From the NCBI RefSeq assembly GCF_032362555.1, contig NC_083508.1:1951001-2015000 (forward strand): 64,000 nt of DNA. The letters run 5' to 3'. Position numbers and translations under genes: made by a program. How positions within the stretch are numbered: the stretch's first letter is position 1; each line of letters begins with the position of its first letter. Shown here in pieces: positions 55,801 to 62,726 of this stretch. The notes under the pieces are model-generated. The model saw only the letters and a list, made by a program, of their open reading frames with translations. It was not told where the DNA came from and ran no database searches. Source of the DNA: Amyelois transitella (Eukaryota > Arthropoda > Insecta > Lepidoptera > Pyralidae).

Positions 55801-58800
55801 CGTTATCTACTGAACCACCCTTCTTAAAGTTAAGAGTTTGGAGAGGGATATATGGTACTTTTCATCCCGGTAAAATCTAAAGTTCCCGTGGAATTTGCGA
55901 AAAACCTGTATTCTTCTGTAGACGCTAGGTTTTGTAAAAGCTACTACGCTATAAAAATCAGGTTTTTTTTTAGCTTTCCTAAAGAATAAAATAATTCACA
56001 ATTGGTAGGTAATAATGCCAGGACGATGAACTGCCTGAACTAAAAATCATAAACGAATATATAAACTTGTGACGGCCTCTGTCTGTGGCGCAGCGGTAGT
56101 ACGGTAGTACGCTTGTCTGTGACACCGGAAGTCCCGGGTTCGAATCCCGGATAGGGCGTGATGAGAAAAGAACTTTATCTGATTGGCCTGGGTTTTGGAT
56201 GTTTATGTATATAAGTATTTATTTAAAAATATAGTATCGTTGAGTTAGTATCTCGTAACACAAGTCTCGAACTTACTTCGAGGCTAACTCGATCTGTGTA
56301 ATTTGTCCCGTAGATATATATATTTATTTATTTATTTAAACTTACATCCAATTCCAGTTCCAGCTTGTTTATTTCATCGGTGGCCGCGTTCAATTTCTCC
56401 AGCTCCACCTGGAAATTGGTGAAGAACTTCAGACAATCACATGGAACACTCACATAATACTCGCATGCGTAAGGCAACAGCAAGCAACAGCTGGGAACGG
56501 GAAACAACCGATATTTCGCTAAACAATTATCAGAAAACTCAGACATTGTAACGCTATTTTATCTTACACGGTCAGACTATCTTAACGTACCTTACGAAAA
56601 ATCCACACCACTATCAATTAACGCGCACACGTTATTATCTCTCATGTAAACACGCAAATCAAAACATATATTTGTTATCTGTTATCGTCAACACTTGTCA
56701 AATATGAACTAAAGATTCGCTTTCACGGAAGGAGAGCCGTGCAGAAATCCACCAATCAGGTAACGTTTCAAAAGAATGGATAACTATGATTGGTTTGCAC
56801 TTTATTGTCACGTGATTATTATTAATTTAAATTTTAACGATAACAGTTATTAGTGTGATGTAAACTTTTCACGAATTGTTTCCTGTCCCTAAAAGCAATC
56901 TACTTATAAATAACAGTATTACTTACTTATTCTTTCCTGACAATATGGACGATAGAAAATAAAAATTGCACAAATAATAATACTAAATTACATTTTATTG
57001 AAATAATAAAGAATACAGTATATCAGAATCATACATGCGTTAAATTTTACAATACAAAAATACTTTTCACGCATACAGTTATAGTTTCGCAAATTTTACC
57101 TACAATAAGTGTGAATTTGGATATAATTGCAAAAAAAAAGTGGGAATCACTGGCTATCAGCAAGTTATTTGAAAATCATACTTAATTATAAGATTCAGTT
57201 AGATATTAATATATTAAAAATTGGAATGGTTTAATGTATTTATTAGGTATTTGCTTGTCCTATATTTAGTGTTAAAATTAGACATTTTATACAATGAACA
57301 CTTCACTTTTGGTAAAGGTAGTCTTTATAAATATTTTTACAGCAAAAGATACTCATTATTTAGGCCGGTAGGCTTTGGAAAGAATCCTGCATCTTATTAC
57401 ATTAGACTATATTTATGTTGAAAAAGATATATGAGATTACTAGTAAATAAAAACTAAAATAGTGATAATCTCTCATACGTAACATATAGTGCAAAAACAT
57501 AATAATAATATGTAAACAACAATATTTGTAACGTTAATTTAACTTAACGGTGGTTGACCACTAAATGCTAACTGAATACAATACAACTACCCTAGCAAAA
57601 ATTAATCATATGTTTTACACCACAAAATCAATACAATACCTAAATTAAAATACTAGTAGAGATTCCAATGAACCTAAATAAAAAAATATATAATTTGCAA
57701 CAAATCGAATACCTTCTTTTTGAAGTCGGTCAATATAGTTAGATATTTGAAATAAAAAATTTCTATTAATTTGTGAGTGAATGTGTTTTGAAATAAAGTA
57801 AGTATAATATAATAAAGTAAGTATAGTAGTAATATAAGTATAATATATATAAAGCCATCTTTTACAAAGTGTTATTGCGGCTGTAAGTAGAATAATTTAT
57901 TGCGTTTTTAGGCCCATTTATAATACTATTATTTGTTAAATTTCTAGAGTAATTATAAAAGGGATAATATTTCAACAAAAATATAAAAAGATGCTATGTA
58001 ATTGCCAAGAAAAAAAACGAAAAAGTATGTAGGTTCTTATTTTTTTTTTAACATTGATAATTAAATAAAAAATATTTTTAAGACAATCTACAATACAAAT
58101 ACAATACAAATAGTAGAATATTAATAAACAATAAAAAAAAATACGCTGACATTTTAGTATAAATAATTCAAAACTGATACGAAATCCTAATTTATTGTGA
58201 TGTGATACTAAATAAAATCCCTGTGCATTATATCTTTTAAAAAAATGTGATATAATATATATTAGCATAAATGGCACAAATAAGTTAATAATGCTGTGAA
58301 TATACCTCCTAAAATATTAAATCCTTTAAAACATACTAAAACTATGAATATTGGCGAACTTATATTGTGATACAAAGTTAACTTTTGTGGACAGGAAACA
58401 GTCCGAGGTACCAAACATATACATTAAAAAAATGTGTACCATTTTTTTACCAAAACCTCTTACAAGTATCTACAATGTGATTTCATAAGGATTTGGACCA
58501 ATCAGTGCATCTCACTATCACAAATATATTTTCCAGAGACGAATCGCCGTTTCACGAGGGATAATCTGTAGCCACTGCCTATCAGTTCAAATTCTATGCC
58601 AGAGAGAGTGGCGCCCTCGCAATTGAATTGCGCAGATATTGTAGCCTTAGACGACGGTCCCTTGCCTAGCTCAAAACGCGCCCTTAGGGATCCCACGCCT
58701 CTATCTTCGGAGTGCTGCGACAACTCCGTGAAACGCCACAGCGCCTGTTCATTTTCACCGTTCCACGTGTTCTTCGGCATCGCTATCACGTTCTTGACCG

Positions 58801-61303
58801 CACCGCTCATTGGCACGCAAACAGACACGTTGAGAAGCGGCGACGGCGGGCTCATCGCGTGTAAATTGTATTTGTAATCCACTTTCAAGTCGGTGTGGTC
58901 TCTTTCGCATTTCCAGTAAGCCACCAACTGGTAGGGGCATGACGCGGCGCCCGGCTTTGGACGTATCTGATATTTCAGTATGTCTACATTGAAATACTGA
59001 GCCGTAGGATTCTTCTCCGACTGCCGCTTGAGCAGTGACGTCAGCGCTTGCATGTTGAACTCAAGGACGGTGGAGTCTCGTGTAGACATCATCGCGTTAA
59101 TACTAATAAGCTGTTTATTAGGCAGAACATTGTCTAACCTGTGTATGTTTTTCAATCTGAAACATAGCTTCGCCGGGTTCGGATTGTTGGCCAACACGCC
59201 GACGATGCCCGTGGGGAACGACAACATCATGTCCCCAGACATCTTAACTTGGCACTTGGCTTCGTCTGTACCTCTAAAATAGGCGTGAATAATTTCATGA
59301 AAAGCTACAGCCAGTGGTATTGTGTCAGCCATTCCTATTGTCAGTGGGGAAGGACCTCTAGACCCTGACGAGCCGGCAGTTCGGAAGTCACCCTCCGAGC
59401 GCCTTGAAGGCGGGCGCGGCAACGAAATGGACGTTGTGGTGGGAGTGGACGTGCGGAAATTAGACTGGACCATCTCCCCTACTTCCGAAAATAGGTCGCC
59501 GACATCTGCTGTGGACACTGGAGTGGGACTCTCTAGTAAATTAGACTGATTCGCTTGTAAAGGAGCATAAGGGTTGGAAATATTTCCATGTGGTGAAGTA
59601 GGGTTGCTAGCTGTAGGGCTTTGAAAGAAGTTAAGATCCAACAAATCACTACTGGCTTTGCTTGCGTTAGCATTTGAACCACGCCGTGTTGTGCCAAGTT
59701 TGTATAAAGAAATATTCTCTACAGTAGCCCTGAGTTCATCCACACTGGCCGACATAGGAGCACCACCATTACTTATAGGTTTAATTTCTACATGAATCTT
59801 ACGGTCTCTTTCCTCATCAGAGTCAGAATCAGTAGAAGAATAGACACTACCTTTTTCGTCTTTTGGCCTGATACAGTATCCTTCCTCATCAACCTCGGGA
59901 GAATTCAGGTCCTCTTTAACAGGGACCTCTTCCTCTTTCTCCTCTAAGTCAGACTTATCTCCTGCAGTAGAATTTTCAGATATTTCATCTTTTTTCTTTT
60001 TAGACTTCTTCAGTTTAGTCTTAGTTCTCCTACTGCGCATAAACCATTTAGATTCTCTTAGAGTGGTGCGGCCCATGTTCTCATCTTTATCCTGTGCCAC
60101 AGGTGTGGCCGGGGTGCCGCTGGGGCTGGAGGGAGCTGAGCATGGTGCGGCTCCTTCAATGCTTCCACTAGGTTCGTCTTTACTTTGGAAATTGGGTGTA
60201 AACAAATTAAGAAGAGAAGTGGTTCTCCTTGAAGTTTTGGTGGCAAAGGAAGGTTCTTTTTTTGGTGCTTTAGCTGGCTGAGCAGGCTTATGGGACCCGT
60301 TTGAGACTGTTGATATCTGATCAGCTTCCGATATTGAGTTATTAGCTGAACTAGGTTTTGGTAATGAAGGAGGTAGCTCTACTAAATTCGCCTTATCCAT
60401 AGTATTGTATTTCTCAATAAGGATTTGTTCTAACAACTTCTCAACGGTTAATTCAAGGCATTGATGTTTAAAATCCCTGTGAACTTGCCCCATGAGGTCA
60501 TGATTGCTCTGGATGAGGTCCACATAGGAATTGACAAACTGCTTCATCTGTTTTAAGTGTGCTTCCTCAACATCTTGAAAATGTTTGCAAGTTTGAGTCA
60601 TCTTTTTCTCAAAGTCCTGTTTTACCAAGTTATATTTTTCTGCTAACTGTCTATAGTCTTCATGCAGTTTCTTAAGCTTAATATCAGCCTTTTCCATATC
60701 TTTAGGAGATGCATTATCCTTCCTCAGTTTCTCCATTTCAGCCGCCTTAGCCGTATATGAATCTTTAGCTTTTTGTAGAGCTTGTTTAGTACTTTGAATG
60801 AGTAATACTACTTCTAAAGTATTCGATTCAGAATCTTTGACAGCCTTATGTTTCTTGTGAAGCTCATCAGCATAGCGGGCTACATCTTTTACTAGCTCAC
60901 TGACCTTCTGAAACATATGCTGGTGCAAGTTGGATAGCTTTTCAGCGGAACATTTTAGAACGCTCCAAAACGGCGCGAAAGTACCCTGTGCACAGTTACT
61001 ATTTGCTTGTTTCGCTAATTTGGTCAACAATTTAGAATTAGTCTCTTCTATGTTGGATCTCTCTCTGAGATAATCAGAGAGTTCTTTGCTAGCGATTAAT
61101 CCGTATTTCATGTTTTGATACAAAATATCGTATCCATTGTGCTCGTTGGCGAAGTAATCTACAAAGTTGACACTCATCTTTGCAGTTACAAAGGCAGACG
61201 ATTACAGTTTATCATTAAATTGTCACTCACTGACCTGTATTCTAGGATCGAGTTCAGAATCACCATTGTCCTCAGCTGGAATTGTGAAGGAGGATTCCTC
61301 CAT
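42983..61303 (-). CDS. pcs: SH3BP5 / parcas family Rab11 exchange factor (6 exons)
   Basis: Coiled-coil protein of the SH3BP5/SH3BP5L family (parcas in Drosophila, REI-1 in C. elegans), whose members act as guanine nucleotide exchange factors for Rab11 on recycling and secretory membranes. Exons in transcript order: 61303-61235, 56408-56346, 48995-48818, 45001-44883, 44223-44140, 43894-42983. All junctions are GT-AG and in frame; 474 residues, close to the family's ~455. Landmarks: ELDPRIQ-VELEKLN across junction 1, TRRLQ-like 'SRRLQALTKRLGTCVDKSRP' (about 58-77), WQEVLNHAIIK (133-143), AEKRKAESGREHQKKAAAYI (about 147-166), ATQLEENLKRNIIKSRLYFD (172-191), EISEEIHRRRGEYPPGKD. The C-terminal third is Ser/Thr-rich and likely disordered. 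Intron 1 (4.8 kb) contains the FCHO open frame on the same strand. Confidence 0.92.
44140..44223 (-). CDS. pcs: SH3BP5 exon 5
   Basis: Residues 144-171, VMDAEKRKAESGREHQKKAA to AERK. Acceptor ATTCCAG, donor GTATGC, phase 0 both sides. Confidence 0.9.
44534..44790 (+). repeat. ATGT-tailed repeat, full length
   Basis: Family A in SH3BP5 intron 4, from 'gtgccgtgtggttcccggca' to 'gacgtgaccatatgtatgta'. One of the best-preserved plus-strand copies. Confidence 0.85.
44883..45001 (-). CDS. pcs: SH3BP5 exon 4
   Basis: Completes residue 104, then 105-143: ELHAAAKETVTLAEQRFVSK through DSNWQEVLNHAIIK. Acceptor GTCACAG, donor GTAAGT. WQE-LNHA is a family hallmark. Confidence 0.92.
45164..45424 (-). repeat. 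ATGT-tailed repeat, full length
   Basis: Family A with a clean (CATA)4 end and ACCACACGGCA end; close to the family consensus as read from this window. Confidence 0.85.
46455..46670 (-). repeat. ATGT-tailed repeat, diverged
   Basis: Family A recognisable from 'gcggggtagacag' through 'cgacatccatgggaaagata', lacking the final head segment. Confidence 0.7.
47157..47412 (+). repeat. ATGT-tailed repeat, full length
   Basis: Family A on the plus strand, immediately followed ~90 bases later by a family B fragment that ends in the same kind of tail. Confidence 0.85.
47500..47637 (+). repeat. LINE-like 3'-end repeat (family B) with coding-like end
   Basis: Plus-strand frame reads NRRICMKRVMSVEEAGEVCE, then DRSQWKFIVSAYRETGV, running into a GTATGTATGTAT tail. 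The wording resembles the C terminus of a retroelement ORF2. Confidence 0.6.
47640..48055 (+). mobile_element. two Helitron-like elements in perfect head-to-tail tandem
   Basis: The first copy (47640-47850) ends '...gtcgcgggcggcctctag' and is followed at once by a second copy (47851-48055) starting TATATTATAAATGCG and ending CTAG. The two are very similar. The second lacks only the first few bases. Confidence 0.6.
48187..48213 (+). promoter_or_regulatory. tandem AGGTCA-type half sites
   Basis: Reads AAGGTCAAGGTCACGGTCAC: two abutting AGGTCA hexamers followed by CGGTCA and a further GTCA. It includes TCAAGGTCA, the extended monomer site of FTZ-F1/ERR-type receptors. It sits in a GC-rich island flanked by GGCCGGC. 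Function is unproven. Confidence 0.3.
48546..48666 (-). repeat. non-LTR retrotransposon 3' tail
   Basis: On the minus strand it contains 'gggataagtccgctattgca' and 'gtgcaataaagatattac', the layout of a lepidopteran LINE 3' UTR with a polyadenylation signal. No coding part. Confidence 0.55.
48818..48995 (-). CDS. pcs: SH3BP5 exon 3
   Basis: Residues 45-103 plus one base: ESMKTFHILLNETSRRLQAL, GTCVDKSRPYYEAVNVAATA, AECQKAAVQFQRAS. Acceptor ATTCCAG, donor GTAAGG. Confidence 0.92.
49217..49485 (-). repeat. ATGT-tailed repeat, full length
   Basis: Family A with a long (CATA)5 tail and intact head; among the least diverged copies. Confidence 0.85.
50062..50250. repeat. interspersed repeat ('cgccccggcttcgcacgggt')
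   Basis: Begins CTAGCGACCCGCCCCGGC and runs to 'ttttatactatgtagtgata'; near-identical to 33104-33280. Confidence 0.65.
50366..50507 (+). repeat. solo 3' tail of the CR1-like LINE
   Basis: Shares 'cagacccaatggttg', 'gtagataatgcttctagcat' and 'aagtttaaataaataa' with the 3' UTR of the element at 22885-24109. Severely 5'-truncated insertion. Confidence 0.75.
51103..51335 (+). repeat. ATGT-tailed repeat, tail lost
   Basis: Family A from 'ggcgtgtagtttccggcacc' to about 'ggctctgtttacctcgcatg'; no ATGT tail. Confidence 0.78.
51487..51585 (-). repeat. ATGT-tailed repeat fragment (minus half of an inverted pair)
   Basis: Family A from 'catgcatatagtcacgtctt' to 'ggcttaatgataga', then it switches directly into an opposite-strand fragment. 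Confidence 0.72.
51586..51656 (+). repeat. ATGT-tailed repeat fragment (plus half of an inverted pair)
   Basis: 'ggcttttcaagtctgtttgt' to 'gagtatatgtatgtatgt'. With 51487-51585 it forms a head-to-head inverted pair with almost no spacer. Confidence 0.72.
52199..52448 (+). repeat. ATGT-tailed repeat, near full length
   Basis: Family A with small deletions (for example 'cctgtctatttgaatctc') and tail decayed to 'gattatatgtagataaat'. Confidence 0.8.
52965..53025 (+). repeat. LINE-like 3'-end repeat (family B), internally deleted
   Basis: 'atgaagagagttatgaatgt' followed by 'ggcgtgattttatgtaccta'; the middle is missing. Confidence 0.55.
53415..53535 (+). repeat. ATGT-tailed repeat, decayed head fragment
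   Basis: Family A head 'cgtgtggttcccggca' and 'taataaacttgggaatct' remain; 3' half absent. Confidence 0.6.
53558..53745 (-). repeat. ATGT-tailed repeat, 5'-truncated
   Basis: Family A tail half, ending at 'cctatcccttagtcgccc', just before a perfect inverted repeat. Confidence 0.75.
53755..53809. repeat. perfect 19-bp inverted repeat with 17-nt loop
   Basis: The arms TTCCCAACGTTGTCTTTTA and TAAAAGACAACGTTGGGAA are exact reverse complements. It lies at the truncated end of a family A copy. Confidence 0.85.
54340..54746 (+). mobile_element. remnant of a second CR1-like LINE
   Basis: Plus-strand frame reads RLWTSLPESIRKAPYRFAF then REQVHKHLFDQ, homologous to the C-terminal [10 protein letters not shown] block of the LINE at 22885, with a stop before it. 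The 3' UTR has 'ggcattaagtccacctattg' and ends in AAATAAATAAATA. Older and from a different subfamily. Confidence 0.65.
55790..55960. repeat. decayed interspersed repeat
   Basis: 'gttgtctctttacgcgttat' and 'aaagttcccgtggaatttgc' match in inverted order the repeat type at 27636-27892. Boundaries are vague. Confidence 0.35.
56080..56337 (+). repeat. tRNA-derived SINE, near complete
   Basis: The tRNA-like head has box A (TGGCGCAGCGG, 56086-56096) and box B (GGTTCGAATCC, 56137-56147) for RNA polymerase III. Then follow a ~170-base body and a (ATTT)n tail ending at 56337. The anticodon arm is disturbed by a direct repeat GGTAGTACGGTAGTAC, so it is not a working tRNA gene. Its tail ends three bases from the SH3BP5 exon 2 donor hexamer on the opposite strand. 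Confidence 0.82.
56346..56408 (-). CDS. pcs: SH3BP5 exon 2
   Basis: Residues 24-44, VELEKLNAATDEINKLELEL and D. The acceptor is CAATTTCCAG (56409-56411 is CAG) and the donor GTAAGT. Joined to exon 1 it gives the family motif LDPRIQVELEKLN. The open frame also continues upstream through the acceptor to an ATG at 56546, so an alternative start by a different first exon cannot be excluded. Confidence 0.88.
56409..58501 (-). other. SH3BP5 intron 1, left part; probable FCHO 3' UTR
   Basis: About 2.1 kb of AT-rich DNA, free of the repeat families that fill the other introns, directly after the FCHO stop codon. Minus-strand AATAAA motifs occur at 58191-58196 and 56994-56999, so a 0.3-1.5 kb FCHO 3' UTR is plausible. 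The 350 bases next to exon 2 are less AT-rich. Confidence 0.5.
58191..58196 (-). terminator. candidate FCHO polyadenylation signal
   Basis: TTTATT on the plus strand (AATAAA on the minus), about 305 bases after the FCHO stop codon. Another is at 56994-56999. Polyadenylation at either would end an FCHO mRNA before SH3BP5 exon 2. Confidence 0.35.
58502..61177 (-). CDS. Fcho: FCHO1/2-type F-BAR domain protein, intronless ORF (891 aa)
   Basis: FCHO proteins bend the plasma membrane and seed clathrin-coated pits, recruiting AP-2 and Eps15/intersectin. The frame is uninterrupted from ATG 61177 to the stop at 58502. Residues 1 to ~262 are the F-BAR domain (MSVNFVDYFANEHNGYDILY, GLIASKELSDYLRERSNIEE). 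Residues ~270-610 are a disordered linker with polybasic KLKKSKKKKD, acidic EEKEEEVPVKEDLNSPEVDE and a clathrin-box-like LLDLN. From ~616 to 890 lies the mu-homology domain (IPLAVAFHEIIHAYFRGTDE, GIVGVLANNPNPAKLCFRLK, ending FVSGKYIC). Length is normal for the family. The start is set by homology at the first codon. It lies wholly inside intron 1 of SH3BP5 on the same strand, 57 bases after its exon 1. FCHO genes elsewhere have many introns, so the lack of any suggests retroposition. The frame is intact and therefore probably functional. Confidence 0.93.
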   Translation of the reverse strand: MSVNFVDYFANEHNGYDILYQNMKYGLIASKELSDYLRERSNIEETNSKLLTKLAKQANSNCAQGTFAPFWSVLKCSAEKLSNLHQHMFQKVSELVKDVARYADELHKKHKAVKDSESNTLEVVLLIQSTKQALQKAKDSYTAKAAEMEKLRKDNASPKDMEKADIKLKKLHEDYRQLAEKYNLVKQDFEKKMTQTCKHFQDVEEAHLKQMKQFVNSYVDLIQSNHDLMGQVHRDFKHQCLELTVEKLLEQILIEKYNTMDKANLVELPPSLPKPSSANNSISEADQISTVSNGSHKPAQPAKAPKKEPSFATKTSRRTTSLLNLFTPNFQSKDEPSGSIEGAAPCSAPSSPSGTPATPVAQDKDENMGRTTLRESKWFMRSRRTKTKLKKSKKKKDEISENSTAGDKSDLEEKEEEVPVKEDLNSPEVDEEGYCIRPKDEKGSVYSSTDSDSDEERDRKIHVEIKPISNGGAPMSASVDELRATVENISLYKLGTTRRGSNANASKASSDLLDLNFFQSPTASNPTSPHGNISNPYAPLQANQSNLLESPTPVSTADVGDLFSEVGEMVQSNFRTSTPTTTSISLPRPPSRRSEGDFRTAGSSGSRGPSPLTIGMADTIPLAVAFHEIIHAYFRGTDEAKCQVKMSGDMMLSFPTGIVGVLANNPNPAKLCFRLKNIHRLDNVLPNKQLISINAMMSTRDSTVLEFNMQALTSLLKRQSEKNPTAQYFNVDILKYQIRPKPGAASCPYQLVAYWKCERDHTDLKVDYKYNLHAMSPPSPLLNVSVCVPMSGAVKNVIAMPKNTWNGENEQALWRFTELSQHSEDRGVGSLRARFELGKGPSSKATISAQFNCEGATLSGIEFELIGSGYRLSLVKRRFVSGKYICDSEMH
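61178..61234 (-). other. 57-nt gap between SH3BP5 exon 1 and the FCHO ATG
   Basis: On the minus strand it begins GTCAGTGAG, the exon 1 donor, and ends GCAAAG just before the FCHO ATG. Unspliced, the SH3BP5 frame reads three more codons and stops at TGA (61225-61223), 45 bases before the FCHO ATG. Confidence 0.85.
61235..61303 (-). CDS. pcs: SH3BP5 exon 1
   Basis: Residues 1-23, MEESSFTIPAEDNG to SELDPRIQ, followed by donor GTCAGT. ELDPRIQ is the conserved start of the SH3BP5 coiled coil and joins in phase to VELEKLN of exon 2, 4.8 kb away. This assigns the exon to SH3BP5 although FCHO lies between. Confidence 0.88.
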
Positions 61304-61430
61304 TATGTTAGGAATTCGAAGCCACCCAACCCAATCACTTGTAAATTACATCACCAACACAAACTAACGCATGTAGCGTCACCTTCACTGCAGTCTAATT
61401 GAGACGGATAAATCAAGCATTGAATACAAA

Positions 61431-61564
61431 TGACGTAATTAAATTTACTTTTTTTAGAAAGGATCTGAGCAACCAATTTCACGAAGCGTGTGTAATTAGG
61501 CAAAATAATAATAAAATACTAAATTCTCATTCTATTCAAGATGACGTCCACCTTCATGACGTCA
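61431..61564. promoter_or_regulatory. cluster of CRE/ATF-like motifs
   Basis: TGACGTAA at 61431-61438, TGACGTCC at 61542-61549 and the full palindrome TGACGTCA at 61557-61564. They lie 130-260 bases upstream of the SH3BP5 exon 1 ATG. bZIP binding is inferred from the consensus only. Confidence 0.35.
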
Positions 61565-61663
61565 AATCAAAACAATAGAGGAACGGTTTGATTTTTTAAA
61601 TTCTTGTGCTGTCTGTGTTAGTACTATTAAAATTAATCAATCGATTTAATGTTCTACATACAT

Positions 61664-61745
61664 GATTAAATACATAAATCAAGCCTCTTTCCTGGAGGGA
61701 TAGGCTACATTCTTCCACTTGCCACGATTCCTGCATACTACTTTC
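61664..61745 (-). repeat. LINE-like 3'-end repeat (family B), short
   Basis: Plus-strand 'cctctttcctggagggatag' and 'ttccacttgccacgattcct' match the family B copy at 39476. The tail has decayed to 'tacataaatc'. Confidence 0.55.
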
Positions 61746-62590
61746 GTTTCATTCTAATTCAGTATTAAAATTTTAATTCATTATAAGGGGAAATTTCAAC
61801 ATCACTGAATAATTGTCATGTCAGACATGTGGATTGTGGACGTGAGAATACTTTGTTATGATTAATTGACTTATACGAAATTCAAATAATTAATGTTTAG
61901 AAAAGATTTTAAAAAAATATTTTCTATGTTTAGTTTAAAGTTCATCTGAGTAAAATTTACTCAGTTGGACTGTTGACCACTTAGGTACCGAGCCACTAAT
62001 CACCTATGTAAAACGAAATATCAATTTAATTAAAAAAATATATATTACGCTATATTGTTAGGTAAAGTTCCTTTTTTTACTACATTTTTTCATTAATTTA
62101 AAAAAAAATTGTTCTTCATTCAATCAAGTTCCGATTAATGAAATAAGTCGATAAGTTGGAACAACACTATTGCATCTACAATGTCGATGGAATTATGATA
62201 CAAAATTAAGAAAATTTATTCATGGTCATCTCACATCTCTTTCCCACCACACACACACACACATTACATTTTGAAGGCAATCGTCCAAGACGTCATCTAT
62301 AGTGCTATCCCTGTTGTTAAAGGCAATATGCAGGTATTCTTCTTGGCCGGGTTATACGATGCTTTTTTGTACAGTGCAGTTCAATTTGACGTAAGTAAAA
62401 CAGCTTCAACTTGCCTCAATTTCGTCGTAGAGTTCAAGTGGATTTGTAAAGAATTTATTTTTATGAGTGAAACAATTGACACCTGCTGTTTATTGCTCAG
62501 ATATTTATCTGAAGCCTGCCTGTCCAGAGTTTATTTCTGAGACGGTGATCGGAGTCAATCTGTATGCAACTGTTACGCGTTGCCTCGACT

Positions 62591-62726
62591 ATGTCTTACC
62601 AAGGATCACCATATTCGGGCCCGGGAGATGAATATGACTTCGAGGACGACGGGTACGACGATCTAGACGAATATAGAGACCAAGAAGACACCTTGCTGCC
62701 ACCAACATTTGATGACAGCGATGAAG
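62591..62726 (+). CDS. first coding exon of an unrecognised gene, acidic N terminus
   Basis: Begins MSYQGSPYSGPGDEYDFEDD and continues through GYDDLDEYRDQEDTLLPPTF to DDSDE and one base of the next codon, then donor GTAAGT. Forty-five residues with about 17 Asp/Glu and several Tyr, typical of a disordered cytoplasmic or nuclear N terminus. I chose this ATG because the coding-like composition begins there. An in-frame ATG nine codons upstream (62564) is possible. A candidate second exon starts at 63994. I do not recognise the family and assign no function. Confidence 0.6.

Larger units (their letters stand above)
48996..56345 (-). other. pcs: SH3BP5 intron 2 (7.35 kb), repeat-dense
   Basis: Largest SH3BP5 intron. 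It holds family A copies at 49217, 51103, 51487, 51586, 52199, 53415 and 53558, LINE tails and a LINE remnant, a perfect hairpin, and a tRNA-derived SINE that abuts the exon 2 donor. 49490-50040, 50520-51100, 51660-52195, 52450-53410 (except a family B scrap) and 54750-56075 show no feature I can name, except a decayed repeat near 55790-55960. Confidence 0.7.
61304..62590. other. divergent intergenic region, SH3BP5/FCHO versus next gene
   Basis: About 1.3 kb between two start codons pointing apart. It should hold both promoters. Three TGACGT-type motifs lie in its left third, a family B remnant at 61664-61745 and a short CA tract at 62252-62264. Otherwise AT-rich with nothing named. Confidence 0.6.

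Noticed and set aside
56086..56158. tRNA gene
   Set aside because: Box A and box B are present, but the anticodon arm is disrupted by a direct repeat and the sequence continues into a SINE body and tail also found at 4499.
58596..60281. Plus-strand open frames (93, 84, 75 and 72 codons) and short minus-strand frames
   Set aside because: All lie within the FCHO coding sequence, in antisense or alternative frames.
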